The position numbers were made by a program, and so were the translations under genes. From positions 1 to 64,000 of the forward strand of contig NZ_JAIWNB010000014.1 of assembly GCF_020215705.1 (NCBI RefSeq): a stretch of 64,000 bases of DNA. The letters are read 5' to 3'. Source of the stretch: Nonomuraea aurantiaca (GTDB lineage Bacteria; Actinomycetota; Actinomycetes; Streptosporangiales; Streptosporangiaceae). Numbering within the stretch: position 1 is the first letter of the stretch; every line of letters starts with the position of its first letter. The notes beneath the pieces are model-generated. The model did no database searches. It saw only the letters and a list, made by a program, of their open reading frames with translations, and had not been told where the DNA came from. Below, piece after piece: positions 25,456 to 34,349 of the stretch.

Positions 25456-28400
25456 TCAGTGCGGCCCCGCAGCCGAGCCGCCGAGCCGGGCGGCCACCTC
25501 CTGGGCGCGGCGCAGGTCGTAGGGTGCCGACAGGCGTTCGGCCGCCCGTACCGCCTGCTCGGCGGCCTTCGCCGCCGCCCGCCATTGGCCCGCGGCGGCC
25601 AGGACGAGCGCGCGGGCCCAGCCGATGCGGGCGGCGGCTCCCGGATGGCGGGCCTGGTACTCGGCCAGGTGCCGGTGGAGCCTCCGGGCGGTCGCGGGGT
25701 CCGGGGGCATGTGGCAGAGCAGCTCGGCCAGCCCCGACCAGCACTCCAGCATGCCGCGCTGGGCCTTCGGCAGGCGAGCGGCCAGCTCCAGCGCCCGAGC
25801 CAGCGCGTCCTGCGGGTCATCCACGATCAGACGCGGTGCGAGCGCCTCTCGCGGGTCATCCGCGATCAGACGGGCCGCGAGCGCCTCCCGTGGGTCGCCC
25901 GCGATCTGGCAGCACGCCGAGGTAGTGAGCAAGCACGCCGAGGCCGTGAGCAGACGGGCTGAGACCGTGAGCAGGCGCAGCTCCTGGATCACCGGCATGA
26001 CCACGCCGTCCCTCAGGCCGAGGCGCTGCTCGTGGGCGCGGCGGCGCTCGGTCGAGGCGCGGGCCGCCACCAGCACCCCGGCGACACGATCGGGGCTGGT
26101 CCCCTCGACCCGCAGCAGGGCCTCGGCCTGGCCTGTCAGGCACCAGTGGCGGCCGATGTCGCCGCCGACCCGGCTGGCCGCCTGTTCCGCCGTGGCGGCG
26201 TACAGGTTCGCGGCCTGCTCGAAGTCACCCTGCCAGAGCGCCGTCTCCGCGAGCATGCCCGCGCAGTTCTCGGCCACCCGCGGGTCCAGCGTCCTGGCCC
26301 GGCACTCGGCGAACGACCCCCGGGCGGCCTCGAACTCCCCGGCCGAGAGCTGGTCCAGGCCCCGGGCCAGGCGGGCGCGGCTCGCGGGCTCCGTGGGATG
26401 CGCGATGCCGGTCAGGGCCCGGTCGGCGAGCGCGCCGTAGCGGTCGGCCAGGCGGTGGCGGCCGGCGACGCGGGCGATGGTGGCGAAGTTCGCGTACGCC
26501 TCCGCGCGCAGGTCCGGGGCGGAGGTGCGGTCGGCGGCGTTGAGCTGGCGCAACGAGACCGCCAGCATCGTAGGTACGTCCTGCCGGTGGTAGGCCAGCC
26601 GCGCCAGGAACGTCAGCGCCTGCGCCACCTCGGCGTCCCGCTCGGACCGGGGCACCGGCAGGACCCGATGGAGGACCTGGCGCGCGGCGGCCGTCAGGAT
26701 GGCGGCGACCAGGCCGGGCCGGGAGGCCGGCAGCGGCCTGCCCACTGTGTCGAGTGCCGCCCTGACCAGCCGGTACGCCTCCCGCTCCCGGGCAAGCTGA
26801 TGCTCACTCACGCACGCCATCCGCAACCACCGCGCCCGCAGGCGGGGAGCCTCGGGCGTACGGGCGAGATGCCGACGCACGACGGCCCCCGACTCCTCGT
26901 ACAGCCGCAGCCGCAGGCACAACACCCAGTAGTTGTCCAGGAACCCGGGCTCCCCGGACACCGCCCAGGCCAGCCGGATGTTGTCCATCTCCGCCCCCAG
27001 TACGCGGGTCACCTCCGCGTCCGAGGCATCCTGCAGGGCGGCGGCGTGCCGGTCGAGCAGGCGCGAGAAGTACGCGGCGTGCCGCTCCCGCGCCGCCCGC
27101 CGCTCGCCCGGCGACAGCTGCTCGGCGGCGAACTGCTGGATGAGCGGGTGGATGGCGTACCGTCCGGCCGGGGTGAGCTCGATCATGCTCTGGTCGACCA
27201 GGCGGACCAGAACGTGCGGCGCGGTCCTGGCCACCTCCAGCGCCGCGGGCAGCGTGCAGCCGCCGCCGAACACCGCCAGCGCCGCCAGCGCCTTCTGCTC
27301 GGCCGGGTCGAGGAGCCGCCAGGAGGTCTCGAACACCATACGCATGCAGGCGTGCCGCGACCGGGCCGCCGGTCCCGCGGCCGACAGCAGGCCGGGGTCC
27401 ACACCGAGGCGGCGGCCCAGCTCGGCAGGCGGCACGGCCCGCAGCAGCCCGGCCGCCAGCTCGATGGCCAGCGGAAGACCATCTGTGGCGGCGCAGATCG
27501 CGGCCACGGCGGCGGCGTTCCGGTCGGCGTCGAACGCCGGTTGCGCCCGCGTCGCCCTGGCCGCGAACAGGGCCTCGGCCGCCGGTCCCGGCAGGCCCGT
27601 CACCTCGAACGTCACCTGACCGGGCAGGTCGAGCCGCCGCCTGCTCGTCGCCAGGACCCGCACGCCCGGGGCCGTACACAGGATGCGCCCGATGACCGCG
27701 TCGAAGGCGGGCAGGTGCTCGAGGTTGTCCAGCACCAGGAAGACCTCCTGCCGGGCCAGCGCCGCCAGGAGCAGATCCAGGGCGGGGCGCTGCGGCGTGA
27801 GGTCCACACCGAGGCGGCGGGCGAGCGTGGTGACGGCCGCCTCCGGGCGTACCCCGGCGAAGGAGACGAAACGGGCCGACCCCGAGGCGGCGGCGATGGC
27901 CAGGCGGGTCTTGCCGACGCCGCCCGGGCCCAGCAGGGTGACCAGACGTTCGGCGGCCAGCAGCGTACGCAGCCGCCTCAGCTCCGCCTCCCGGCCGAAC
28001 AGCTCCGTGCCGGGCACCGGCAGGGTCGCGCGCCGGACGGCCGTCCGCTCGGTGAGCAGGCGCCGCCTGGCCGCCGCGGTCTCCGGCGCGGGCTCGACGC
28101 CCAGGTCGTCGGCCAGCCGCCGCCGCAGGTCGTCGAAGCAGGCCAGGGCACCCGCCCGGTTGCCCACCGCGGCCAGGGCGGCCATCAGCAGCCGGTGCGC
28201 CTCCTCGTCGTACGGGTCCAGCCCGGCCACCAGGCGTGCCAGCGGTACGAGATCGGCCGGTGGCGCGGAGCCGGAGCGCAGCAGCAGCTCGCGCAGCAGC
28301 AGCCGGGCCCGCCCGCGCTCCGACTCCAGCCACCCGCCGAAGGCCGGGGCGTCGCAGAACCACACCCCGTCCATGAAGTCGCCCCGCCACAACCGCAGCG

Positions 28401-28728
28401 CCTCCGCCACGGTCGCCGTCTCGGCCAGGCGCCCGTGGTCCACGTAGCAGCCGCCGGGGCGGAACCGTACGTGGTCGCGGGTGATGTCCAGCCACCCGCC
28501 CACCTCCTTGCGCAGCTCCGACAGCGCCAGGCGCAGACTGCCGCGGGCGTTGGCGTCCGGCCGCTCGCCCCACAGCAGCGCGGCCAGCTCGGAGCGCGGA
28601 CGCGGGCCCGGCGTGGTGGCGAGGTAGCAGAGCAGGGCGCGGGTCTTGGCGGAGCTGATGCCCACCGGCCGCCCTCCGACGGCCAGCTCGGGCGGGCCGA
28701 GCAGCAGCAGGGTCAGCGAGTCTCCCAT
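25456..28728 (-). CDS. AfsR/SARP-type transcriptional regulator
   Basis: A 1090-residue regulator of the AfsR-like SARP group. In order: an OmpR-like winged helix (LLLLGPPELAVGGRPVGISS, AKTRALLCYLATTPG, LALSELRKEVGGWL), a bacterial transcriptional activation domain (about residues 95-240), an NB-ARC-type ATPase (LLGPGGVGKTRLA near 310; VFLVLDNLEHLP) and a long TPR-like C-terminus. Such proteins activate secondary-metabolism or stress genes. Oddly, the C-terminal part contains two sets of short tandem peptide repeats, not expected in the family. ATG 28728 is taken; a GTG two codons earlier is possible. It diverges from the secreted protein gene at 28907. Confidence 0.92.
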   Translation of the reverse strand: MGDSLTLLLLGPPELAVGGRPVGISSAKTRALLCYLATTPGPRPRSELAALLWGERPDANARGSLRLALSELRKEVGGWLDITRDHVRFRPGGCYVDHGRLAETATVAEALRLWRGDFMDGVWFCDAPAFGGWLESERGRARLLLRELLLRSGSAPPADLVPLARLVAGLDPYDEEAHRLLMAALAAVGNRAGALACFDDLRRRLADDLGVEPAPETAAARRRLLTERTAVRRATLPVPGTELFGREAELRRLRTLLAAERLVTLLGPGGVGKTRLAIAAASGSARFVSFAGVRPEAAVTTLARRLGVDLTPQRPALDLLLAALARQEVFLVLDNLEHLPAFDAVIGRILCTAPGVRVLATSRRRLDLPGQVTFEVTGLPGPAAEALFAARATRAQPAFDADRNAAAVAAICAATDGLPLAIELAAGLLRAVPPAELGRRLGVDPGLLSAAGPAARSRHACMRMVFETSWRLLDPAEQKALAALAVFGGGCTLPAALEVARTAPHVLVRLVDQSMIELTPAGRYAIHPLIQQFAAEQLSPGERRAARERHAAYFSRLLDRHAAALQDASDAEVTRVLGAEMDNIRLAWAVSGEPGFLDNYWVLCLRLRLYEESGAVVRRHLARTPEAPRLRARWLRMACVSEHQLAREREAYRLVRAALDTVGRPLPASRPGLVAAILTAAARQVLHRVLPVPRSERDAEVAQALTFLARLAYHRQDVPTMLAVSLRQLNAADRTSAPDLRAEAYANFATIARVAGRHRLADRYGALADRALTGIAHPTEPASRARLARGLDQLSAGEFEAARGSFAECRARTLDPRVAENCAGMLAETALWQGDFEQAANLYAATAEQAASRVGGDIGRHWCLTGQAEALLRVEGTSPDRVAGVLVAARASTERRRAHEQRLGLRDGVVMPVIQELRLLTVSARLLTASACLLTTSACCQIAGDPREALAARLIADDPREALAPRLIVDDPQDALARALELAARLPKAQRGMLECWSGLAELLCHMPPDPATARRLHRHLAEYQARHPGAAARIGWARALVLAAAGQWRAAAKAAEQAVRAAERLSAPYDLRRAQEVAARLGGSAAGPH
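25804..25977. repeat. Two in-frame minisatellites in SARP gene
   Basis: Three copies of a 39-bp unit (anchor GGGTC at 25814, 25853 and 25892; peptide unit DPREALAARLIAD) are followed by three copies of a 21-bp unit (anchor GTGAGC at 25925, 25946 and 25967; peptide unit LLTxSAC). Both periods are multiples of three, so the frame is kept. Confidence 0.85.
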
Positions 28729-28906
28729 AGCCACAGGAGGGTAGGCGCGTCCCCGCCGCGCGACTGCGGAAAAAGGCGCGCACGGAACGTGCTCTATGCC
28801 ACTGACCAGCGCTCTAACGATGTGCTCACGCTGCCTGCCCCACTCTGATGCCACGTTTCGCCGCGAGACGCGATCCTCACCACGATCCTCCCAAAGGAGA
28901 AGCAGC

Positions 28907-29389
28907 ATGCGCTCTCAGAAGCTGATCCCCGCACTCGCCCTGGCCGTGGGACTGACCGTCCCGGCAGTGGTAGCCGCGGCCCCGACCGCCGGCGCGACCA
29001 CCTCGGCCGTGTCCTGCTCGGTCGAGTTCTACGATCTCGACGCGTCCGCCGTGGACGAGAACGACGGCAAGGACGAGCTCAGGCTCGAGGTCGGATCGAG
29101 GATCTTCCCCAGCAGCTGGGTCAACATGAACGCCGGCAGCGACGCCGACCCGGTGGACTTCGACTACGCGAGCGTCAACCTCAGCAGCACCTCGTCGTTG
29201 GCCTTCAACCTGCGCGAGGTCCAGCCGCCGATCGTCAAGTCCGGTTTCAACCTCGGCACGTACATCGTGTACGGCTCCACCTGCGCGGGGCTCTCCACCG
29301 GCCAGTCCGTCATCGTCGGGGGCATCATCTCCGGCACCCATGACAGCTACTACGAATACAACCTCAGGTTCAGAGTGACCGGGCTGTAA
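28907..29389 (+). CDS. Small secreted protein (160 aa)
   Basis: A 160-residue exported protein. The signal peptide is clear (MRSQKLIPALALAVGLTVPA, cleavage near AGA-TT). The mature part of about 130 residues is acidic and strand-rich, with two cysteines that could form one disulfide (VSCSVEFYDLDAS, GSTCAGLS). The family is not recognised; the SCSVEFYDLDA...DELRL opening resembles small secreted actinomycete proteins that fold as beta sandwiches. The ATG follows AAAGGAGA. A strong terminator lies 12 bp after the stop, so it is a single-gene unit, diverging from the SARP regulator. Confidence 0.75.
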   Translation: MRSQKLIPALALAVGLTVPAVVAAAPTAGATTSAVSCSVEFYDLDASAVDENDGKDELRLEVGSRIFPSSWVNMNAGSDADPVDFDYASVNLSSTSSLAFNLREVQPPIVKSGFNLGTYIVYGSTCAGLSTGQSVIVGGIISGTHDSYYEYNLRFRVTGL

Positions 29390-29400
29390 CCCGCCCGAAC

Positions 29401-29438
29401 GTGAAGGCCCCGCCGTGGTCCCGAGGCGGGGCCTTCAC
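29401..29438 (+). terminator. Strong hairpin terminator
   Basis: GTGAAGGCCCCGCC (29401-29414) pairs perfectly with GGCGGGGCCTTCAC (29425-29438) around a ten-base loop, 14 bp of stem, 12 bp after the secreted-protein stop. Confidence 0.85.
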
Positions 29439-29475
29439 CTTCTGCTGATCCTCACCTGCTACCCGGCCGACAGGC

Positions 29476-29733
29476 TCACTTCTGCTTCTTCTTGACCGAA
29501 CCACCGGACGAACCGGAAATCTTGCGCTTGCTCGGTCGCTTCTGAAAGACGCTGTCGGAGGACTCCTCGCTGTCTTCCTCGGACTCCTCGAGCTGCATGA
29601 CCCGCTCGGCTTCCTGGCGGGCCCGTTCGGCTTCCTGGCGGGCCCTCTCAAGAGCCGCCTGCACCTCCCTCTTCGAGGGCAGCAGTTTGTAGACGATGCC
29701 GAGCTCGTGGACGTCCCATTTCTCGGAGAATTC
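29476..29733 (-). pseudogene. Coiled-coil protein remnant
   Basis: An open frame of 85 codons begins directly after an in-frame TGA and has no good start. It reads EFSEKWDVHELGIVYKLLPS, then a charged coiled coil with a duplicated RARQEAE heptad, an acidic stretch (ESEEDSEESSD) and a basic Lys-rich tail ending KKKQK. The order suggests the C-terminal part of a longer protein that has lost its beginning. A GTG at 29664 could start a 62-residue peptide, but the preceding GGGAG is too close. Family not recognised. Confidence 0.4.
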
Positions 29734-29862
29734 TCACGAATCAAATCGCCATCAGCATGATGGTCTGCGAATTATGCGGGACGGGCCCACGACGGCTACC
29801 TGCCCGGCTATGTGCGCAGTCTCTTGGGCGACATGTTCGGAGTGGGCGGACAGAATGCCCTC

Positions 29863-30366
29863 ATGATGGCGACGAGTGTGATGCTGCGGGTGTTGGCGCT
29901 GCTACGTCAGGCAGGATGCCAGGTATGGGTGGCCGGTGGATGGGGCATCGACGCCCTGGTCGGCAAGGTCACCCGTGAACATGGCGACCTTGACCTGTTG
30001 CACCGCGTCGAGCAGGAGCCGCTGCTGATCGAGACGCTGGCGGCCGCCGGGTTCGCCGAGCAGTCCGATGCCTGGCCGGGGCGGCCTGTTCGCTTCGTCA
30101 TGAAGGATCGTCATGGTCACGAGCTGGATCTTCATCCGCTGCGGTTCGACCCGGACGGCTCAGCCGTCCAGCATGCCGACGACCATGGAGGCGTCTTCGT
30201 CTATCCCGCGGACGCCTTCACCACCGGCATGATCGAGAACGTCCGGGTGGGCTGCCTGTCGGCCGCCCAGCAGGTCGCCTTCCATCAGGGATACCGGCCC
30301 CGCGACCGTGACCTCCATGACATGGCCCGGCTGCGCGAGGCATTCGGTATCGCCACCCACTTCTAG
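29863..30366 (+). CDS. Aminoglycoside-type nucleotidyltransferase
   Basis: A 167-residue protein of the small nucleotidyltransferase group that includes ANT(2'')-like and lincosamide LinA-like enzymes. The core motif VWVAGGWGIDALVGKVTREH with the DLDLL metal-binding acidic pair is clear, as is the HELDLHPLRF segment. Such enzymes transfer a nucleotide from ATP or GTP to drug hydroxyl groups, but many genomic members have no known substrate. Start choice is uncertain: ATGs at 29833, 29863 and 29866 are in frame; 29863 gives the usual length. It converges on the DUF418 gene. Confidence 0.75.
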   Translation: MMATSVMLRVLALLRQAGCQVWVAGGWGIDALVGKVTREHGDLDLLHRVEQEPLLIETLAAAGFAEQSDAWPGRPVRFVMKDRHGHELDLHPLRFDPDGSAVQHADDHGGVFVYPADAFTTGMIENVRVGCLSAAQQVAFHQGYRPRDRDLHDMARLREAFGIATHF

Positions 30367-30373
30367 GACCCAC

Positions 30374-31489
30374 TCAGGGAGTGTGGCGCAGGAGTGGGCG
30401 GTGGCCCCAGGTGGCCCAGCGCCACAGCCATTCCAGGGGGCCGAAGCGGTATCGGCGCAACCACAGGGTGGACCACACCCATTGGATGCAGAGAATGGCA
30501 GCGGCGATCCCGACCACCATCGTCAAGGACCAGTTGTCCGGTGGGCCGCCGATGACGCGTTGGACGGCCAGAACGAGGATCGTGGCGGTCAGGTAGTTGG
30601 TCAGTGCCATCCGGCCCAGTGGCGCGTAGATGGCCTGCAGCGCCGGTCGGAGCGGCGTCCGGAGCAGGACCAGCAGGGCGCATATGTAGAAACCGGCGAC
30701 CAGCAGGCCGCCCACGCCCATCGCGAGGCCGAAGCCGGGGTCGTCGGACCGTAGCCCGGCCTGCCACCACAGGATGGGCGCCGCCATCACCGCCAGGGCC
30801 GAGCCCAAAACGACGGGCACCCGGGTGGACTGCTCGATCCGGGCGATCACTCCGTACCGGGTCAGTGTCGAGCCCAGCAGGAACAGCCCGGGGACCAGGC
30901 CGAAGAAGCCGCTTCCGAGGATCGGCGAGACCGCGAGGAGCGCGGCGGACAGGCCGGCCACCGCCCAGCGCGGGAGCCAGGTCGAGGGGAGCAGTACGAC
31001 CAGGCCGACGATGGCGTAGATGGTCAGGATGTCGCCCTGCCAGAGGAGGAAATGGTGCACCAGACCGAGCGCGAGCAGCACCAGCAGCCGGCGCAGCAGG
31101 AGCACCCGCGGGTGAGCGGTACGGCCCGCGGCGGACTCCAGCAGCAGGGAGAATCCGACGCCGAACAGCAGGGAGAAGATCGGGAAGAAACGCTGCTCGA
31201 CGAGCAGCCCCAGCCACACATCCCCGGGTGCCGGGGACCCATCGGTGACGACGGGGCCGCCGAGGCTGGCTATCGGCTGGACGTTGGCCAGCAGGATCCC
31301 GCACAGCGCGAATCCGCGGATGACGTCGAGCGCACCGATACGTGGCCGGCTGGAGGAGGTCATCGCCCGGCCATCGGATGGAGCCGGGCGCCCATCCGCA
31401 GGTGATCGGCGTGCACGGCGGCCGTCAGAGTCGGTCGGGTCCATGGGCCTCGGCGCCGGATAGGGATCTTGATGTGGCATGAGGCTCAT
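30374..31489 (-). CDS. DUF418 family membrane protein
   Basis: A 371-residue integral membrane protein with about ten helices. It opens with the acyltransferase-3/heparan-acetyltransferase-like motif RIGALDVIRGFALCGILLANVQP and ends with a DUF418 domain (GRMALTNYLT, IQWVWSTLWLRRYRFGPLEWLWR). Related proteins are thought to handle acylation or transport of small molecules, unproven. The 40 residues before the motif are polar and may not be translated; an ATG at 31363 would begin the protein directly before it. Confidence 0.87.
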   Translation of the reverse strand: MSLMPHQDPYPAPRPMDPTDSDGRRARRSPADGRPAPSDGRAMTSSSRPRIGALDVIRGFALCGILLANVQPIASLGGPVVTDGSPAPGDVWLGLLVEQRFFPIFSLLFGVGFSLLLESAAGRTAHPRVLLLRRLLVLLALGLVHHFLLWQGDILTIYAIVGLVVLLPSTWLPRWAVAGLSAALLAVSPILGSGFFGLVPGLFLLGSTLTRYGVIARIEQSTRVPVVLGSALAVMAAPILWWQAGLRSDDPGFGLAMGVGGLLVAGFYICALLVLLRTPLRPALQAIYAPLGRMALTNYLTATILVLAVQRVIGGPPDNWSLTMVVGIAAAILCIQWVWSTLWLRRYRFGPLEWLWRWATWGHRPLLRHTP

Positions 31490-31599
31490 CCTGCGGGCCC
31501 GCTCCGGTGCCGAGCATCGGGCGAAAGCAGGGTTACGCGGTGCTTGACGGTACTTTCGGCTGGTTCGGTGTGGGGTGGTCGTCTCCTAGCCTGAGCGGT

Positions 31600-32814
31600 G
31601 TGAATCGTCGCGGGTGGGTCGGGTTCGCGCTCGATGCCGGGCTCGGTGTCGTGTTCGCGGCGGCGCTCGCCTTCCAGGCGTACCGGATCGCCGACAGTTG
31701 GGGTGGCGCCTACTGGCAGTTCGGCTGCGGGGCGGGGGCGGTGGTGTGCGGGCTGGCTCTGGTGCGCCGGCGCGGCCGGTTGTGGGTGGCCATCGCAGGC
31801 CTGGCCGTCGCGGCGGTCGCCATCGTGGTCGCCCGGCTGGCCGGGCTGCCGAGTGAGCCGGGGCCCGCCATGGCGTTGGGCCTGTCGGTGCTGGTCGGAT
31901 CTGGGGTCAGAGTGCTCCCTGCCTGGTCGGCGGGCGCCGTCGCGGCCGGCGGGGGCGTGGTGGTCGCCGGTGGGCTGTTGGCCGCGTTCGTCTTCTCCAC
32001 CGGCTCGGTGGTGGCGGTGCTGAACGGCGTGGCGTGGGTGGCCGGGCTGGTTGCCGGGCTGGGGCCGCGGTTGCTGGCCGCGCGGCGCCGGGCCATCACC
32101 GAGCGGGTACGCCGCAACGAGCGCCTGGAGCTGGCCCGCGAGCTGCACGACGTCGTCGCCGACCACATCACCTCCATCGTGCTCCAGGCCCAGGCCGGGC
32201 AACTCCTGGCCCGCAAACAGCCGCACACGGCGGAAGGCTCCCTGGCCGACATCGAGGCCGCCGGATCCGACGCGCTGGCCGCGACCCGTCGCGTGGTCGG
32301 CCTCCTACGCGACGCCAACGCCGACGCAGTCGCCAACACCGACGACACGTACTCCGCCGCATCCGGCCCCACGCTAGGCGCCGCCGGCGCGTCCGCCGCC
32401 ACGCCCGGCGCCGAGCAGCTCGGCGAGCTCGTCAAGCGGTTCGACGGCCACGGCCTCGTGGTGCGTTTGAGCTTGCCCGACGGGGAGTCCGGGTGGCCGT
32501 CCGAAGTAGCCCGTACCCTCTACCGGATCGTGCAGGAGTCGCTGACCAACATCTCCCGCCACGCCCCGAACGCCCGCCACGTCACGGTCAGCGTCGCCCG
32601 AGACCGGGACGCCGTCAGAGTGCAGGTCGTCGACGATGCCCCGCCGGGCGCGGCCCACTACCCCCACCGGGGCGGGTACGGCCTGATCGGGATGCGCGAA
32701 CGCGTCGAGGCCCTCGGTGGCACGCTGAGCGTCGGGCCGCGCCAGGGAGCCGGCTGGTCCGTACTCGCCACCCTGCCCATCTCCACACCCGCTTCCGTGA
32801 GCAGGCGCCGATGA
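31600..32814 (+). CDS. NarL-class sensor histidine kinase
   Basis: A 404-residue sensor kinase. The first 150 residues are membrane helices in pairs with almost no extracellular loop. HisKA_3 has the phosphorylated His183 in LARELHDVVADHITSIVLQA; a HATPase domain follows (IVQESLTNISRHAPNA, DDAPPG, GYGLIGMRERVEALGG). The GTG at 31600 begins the protein just before the first helix; a TAGCCT box some 13 bp before it suggests a leaderless transcript. It overlaps the response-regulator start by ATGA. It is of the same subfamily as the pair at 20505, but different in the membrane part. Confidence 0.92.
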   Translation: MNRRGWVGFALDAGLGVVFAAALAFQAYRIADSWGGAYWQFGCGAGAVVCGLALVRRRGRLWVAIAGLAVAAVAIVVARLAGLPSEPGPAMALGLSVLVGSGVRVLPAWSAGAVAAGGGVVVAGGLLAAFVFSTGSVVAVLNGVAWVAGLVAGLGPRLLAARRRAITERVRRNERLELARELHDVVADHITSIVLQAQAGQLLARKQPHTAEGSLADIEAAGSDALAATRRVVGLLRDANADAVANTDDTYSAASGPTLGAAGASAATPGAEQLGELVKRFDGHGLVVRLSLPDGESGWPSEVARTLYRIVQESLTNISRHAPNARHVTVSVARDRDAVRVQVVDDAPPGAAHYPHRGGYGLIGMRERVEALGGTLSVGPRQGAGWSVLATLPISTPASVSRRR

Positions 32815-33467
32815 CCATTCGGGTCCTGCTGGCCGACGACCAGGCGATGATCCGTGCCAGCCTGCGCATCATCCTGGAAGACCAGCCCGACATCAGCGTG
32901 GTCGGCGAGGCCGCCGACGGCGCCGAGGCGGTCGCCCTGGCCCGGAGACTGCGCCCGGACGTGTGCCTGGTGGACATCCAGATGCCCCGCATGGACGGCA
33001 TCGAGGTCACCCGCGAGCTGGCCGGCCCCCGCGTGCCCGACCCGCTGCGGGTGATCGTGGTCACCACCTTCGACCTGGACGAGTACGTCTACGGCGCGCT
33101 ACGCGGTGGAACGGCCGGCTTCATCCTGAAAGACGCCGGCCCCACCCTGCTCGTCGAGGCCGTCCGTGCCGCGAACGCCGGAGACGCGCTGATCTCCCCG
33201 TCGATCACTCTGCGGCTCCTGCGCCACCTCTCCGCCTCCGGCGCACCGGCCACCGGTGGAGCCGCCCCGCCTCTGTCCCAGCGAGAGACCGACGTCGTCC
33301 GAGCCATCGCCGCGGGCCGCACCAACCAGGAGATCGCCACCGAGCTGTTCATCTCGGTGAGCACGGTCAAAGGTCACGTCACCGCCGTCCAGGCCAAACT
33401 CCAGATGCGCAACCGAGTCGAGATCGCCGTCTGGGCCTGGGAGAACCGCATCGTGGGCACCGCCTGA
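32811..33467 (+). CDS. NarL/FixJ-type response regulator
   Basis: A 218-residue response regulator: receiver domain (VLLADDQAMIRASL; Asp in VCLVDIQMPRMDG; Lys in GFILKDAGP) and C-terminal LuxR helix-turn-helix (LSQRETDVVRAIAAGRTNQE). It is coupled to its kinase by an ATGA overlap. Target genes are unknown; the convergent hydrolase is not an obvious one. Confidence 0.95.
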   Translation: MTIRVLLADDQAMIRASLRIILEDQPDISVVGEAADGAEAVALARRLRPDVCLVDIQMPRMDGIEVTRELAGPRVPDPLRVIVVTTFDLDEYVYGALRGGTAGFILKDAGPTLLVEAVRAANAGDALISPSITLRLLRHLSASGAPATGGAAPPLSQRETDVVRAIAAGRTNQEIATELFISVSTVKGHVTAVQAKLQMRNRVEIAVWAWENRIVGTA

Positions 33468-33531
33468 AAGCCGCTTCCCGGATCAGCGCGCGGGATCGGC
33501 CGTCCACCGAACTACGGGAAGCCCGATGGGG

Positions 33532-34314
33532 TCAGAAGACGTTCTTGAGGAACGGCAGCAGGGCTTCGGCCGTACGCTCGGGGAACTCCGACATGGGATA
33601 GTGGCCCGCGTCGTCGATCAACACGGCCTGCCCCCGCAGCAGTGACGCCTGGGTCCGCGCCTCCGCCGCCGGGTCAGGGAAGTCGGGGTCCTTGACGCCC
33701 ATGAGGACCAGGGCCGGGCAGCGGACCTGGGTGAGGACCTGCTCGGCCTCCGGCGCCCGGTTGAGGAGCATGCGGCGCATCGCCTCGCGCCGCCGCGGGT
33801 CGCGCAGCATGGCAACCAGCTTGGCGCGGTGCCCGTCCAGGTCGGTGGGCTTGGCGGTGGGGTGCGCCACGCCGTAGTAGACCTTCCACAACCGGGGGGA
33901 GAAGCCGATGGCCCGGACGAGCGCGCGAACGGCGACGTTGAGCGGGATGGCTCTGATGAACCCGTCGATCGGGACGATGCCGGCCACCCGCTCGGGGGCC
34001 TCGGCGGCGGCGCGGACGATGCCGCCTCCGGCGTAGGAGTTGCCGAGCAGGACGGCGCCGGGCGCGTCCAGTTCCTCCAGCAGGGCCACGATGTCGCCGC
34101 CCACGGCGGACTGCGAGTAGTCGTCCCATCCCGCCGACGACTCCCCGTGGCCGCGCAGGTCCATGGTCACCACCCGGTACCCCGCTTCCACCAGCGTGGG
34201 ACGCAGGAACCGGTAGACCTCCCGGATGTCTCCGAGGCCGGGCACGCACACCACCAGCGGCCCCTCGCCGGCGGAGTCGTAGGCCAGCCGCCCGCCCGGC
34301 ACGTCCACGAACAT
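33532..34314 (-). CDS. Alpha/beta hydrolase
   Basis: A 260-residue alpha/beta-hydrolase-fold enzyme. The nucleophile Ser is in the elbow LLGNSYAGG, the His in DDAGHYPMSEFPE near the end, and the acid probably in MGVKDPDFPD. The oxyanion-hole region is VPGLGDI, and VTMDLRGHGESSAG is typical of the family. The substrate is unknown. The ATG at 34314 is preferred because GAAGGG lies eight bases before it; an ATG nine codons upstream is possible. It is the last gene of a leftward group with two membrane proteins. Confidence 0.9.
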   Translation of the reverse strand: MFVDVPGGRLAYDSAGEGPLVVCVPGLGDIREVYRFLRPTLVEAGYRVVTMDLRGHGESSAGWDDYSQSAVGGDIVALLEELDAPGAVLLGNSYAGGGIVRAAAEAPERVAGIVPIDGFIRAIPLNVAVRALVRAIGFSPRLWKVYYGVAHPTAKPTDLDGHRAKLVAMLRDPRRREAMRRMLLNRAPEAEQVLTQVRCPALVLMGVKDPDFPDPAAEARTQASLLRGQAVLIDDAGHYPMSEFPERTAEALLPFLKNVF

Positions 34315-34349
34315 GTCAGCACCCTTCGCGAAAGAGGACATGGGCGGTC

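Noticed and set aside
26032..28848. Very long open frame on the plus strand opposite the SARP gene
   Set aside because: It is a GC-bias shadow: Gln/Gly/Arg-rich translation without motifs, while the minus strand has clear SARP, ATPase and TPR domains.
33473..33532. Inverted repeat GCTTCCCG ... CGGGAAGC as terminator between convergent genes
   Set aside because: The 44-base loop makes the 8-bp stem weak, and the right arm overlaps the hydrolase stop; not listed as a terminator.
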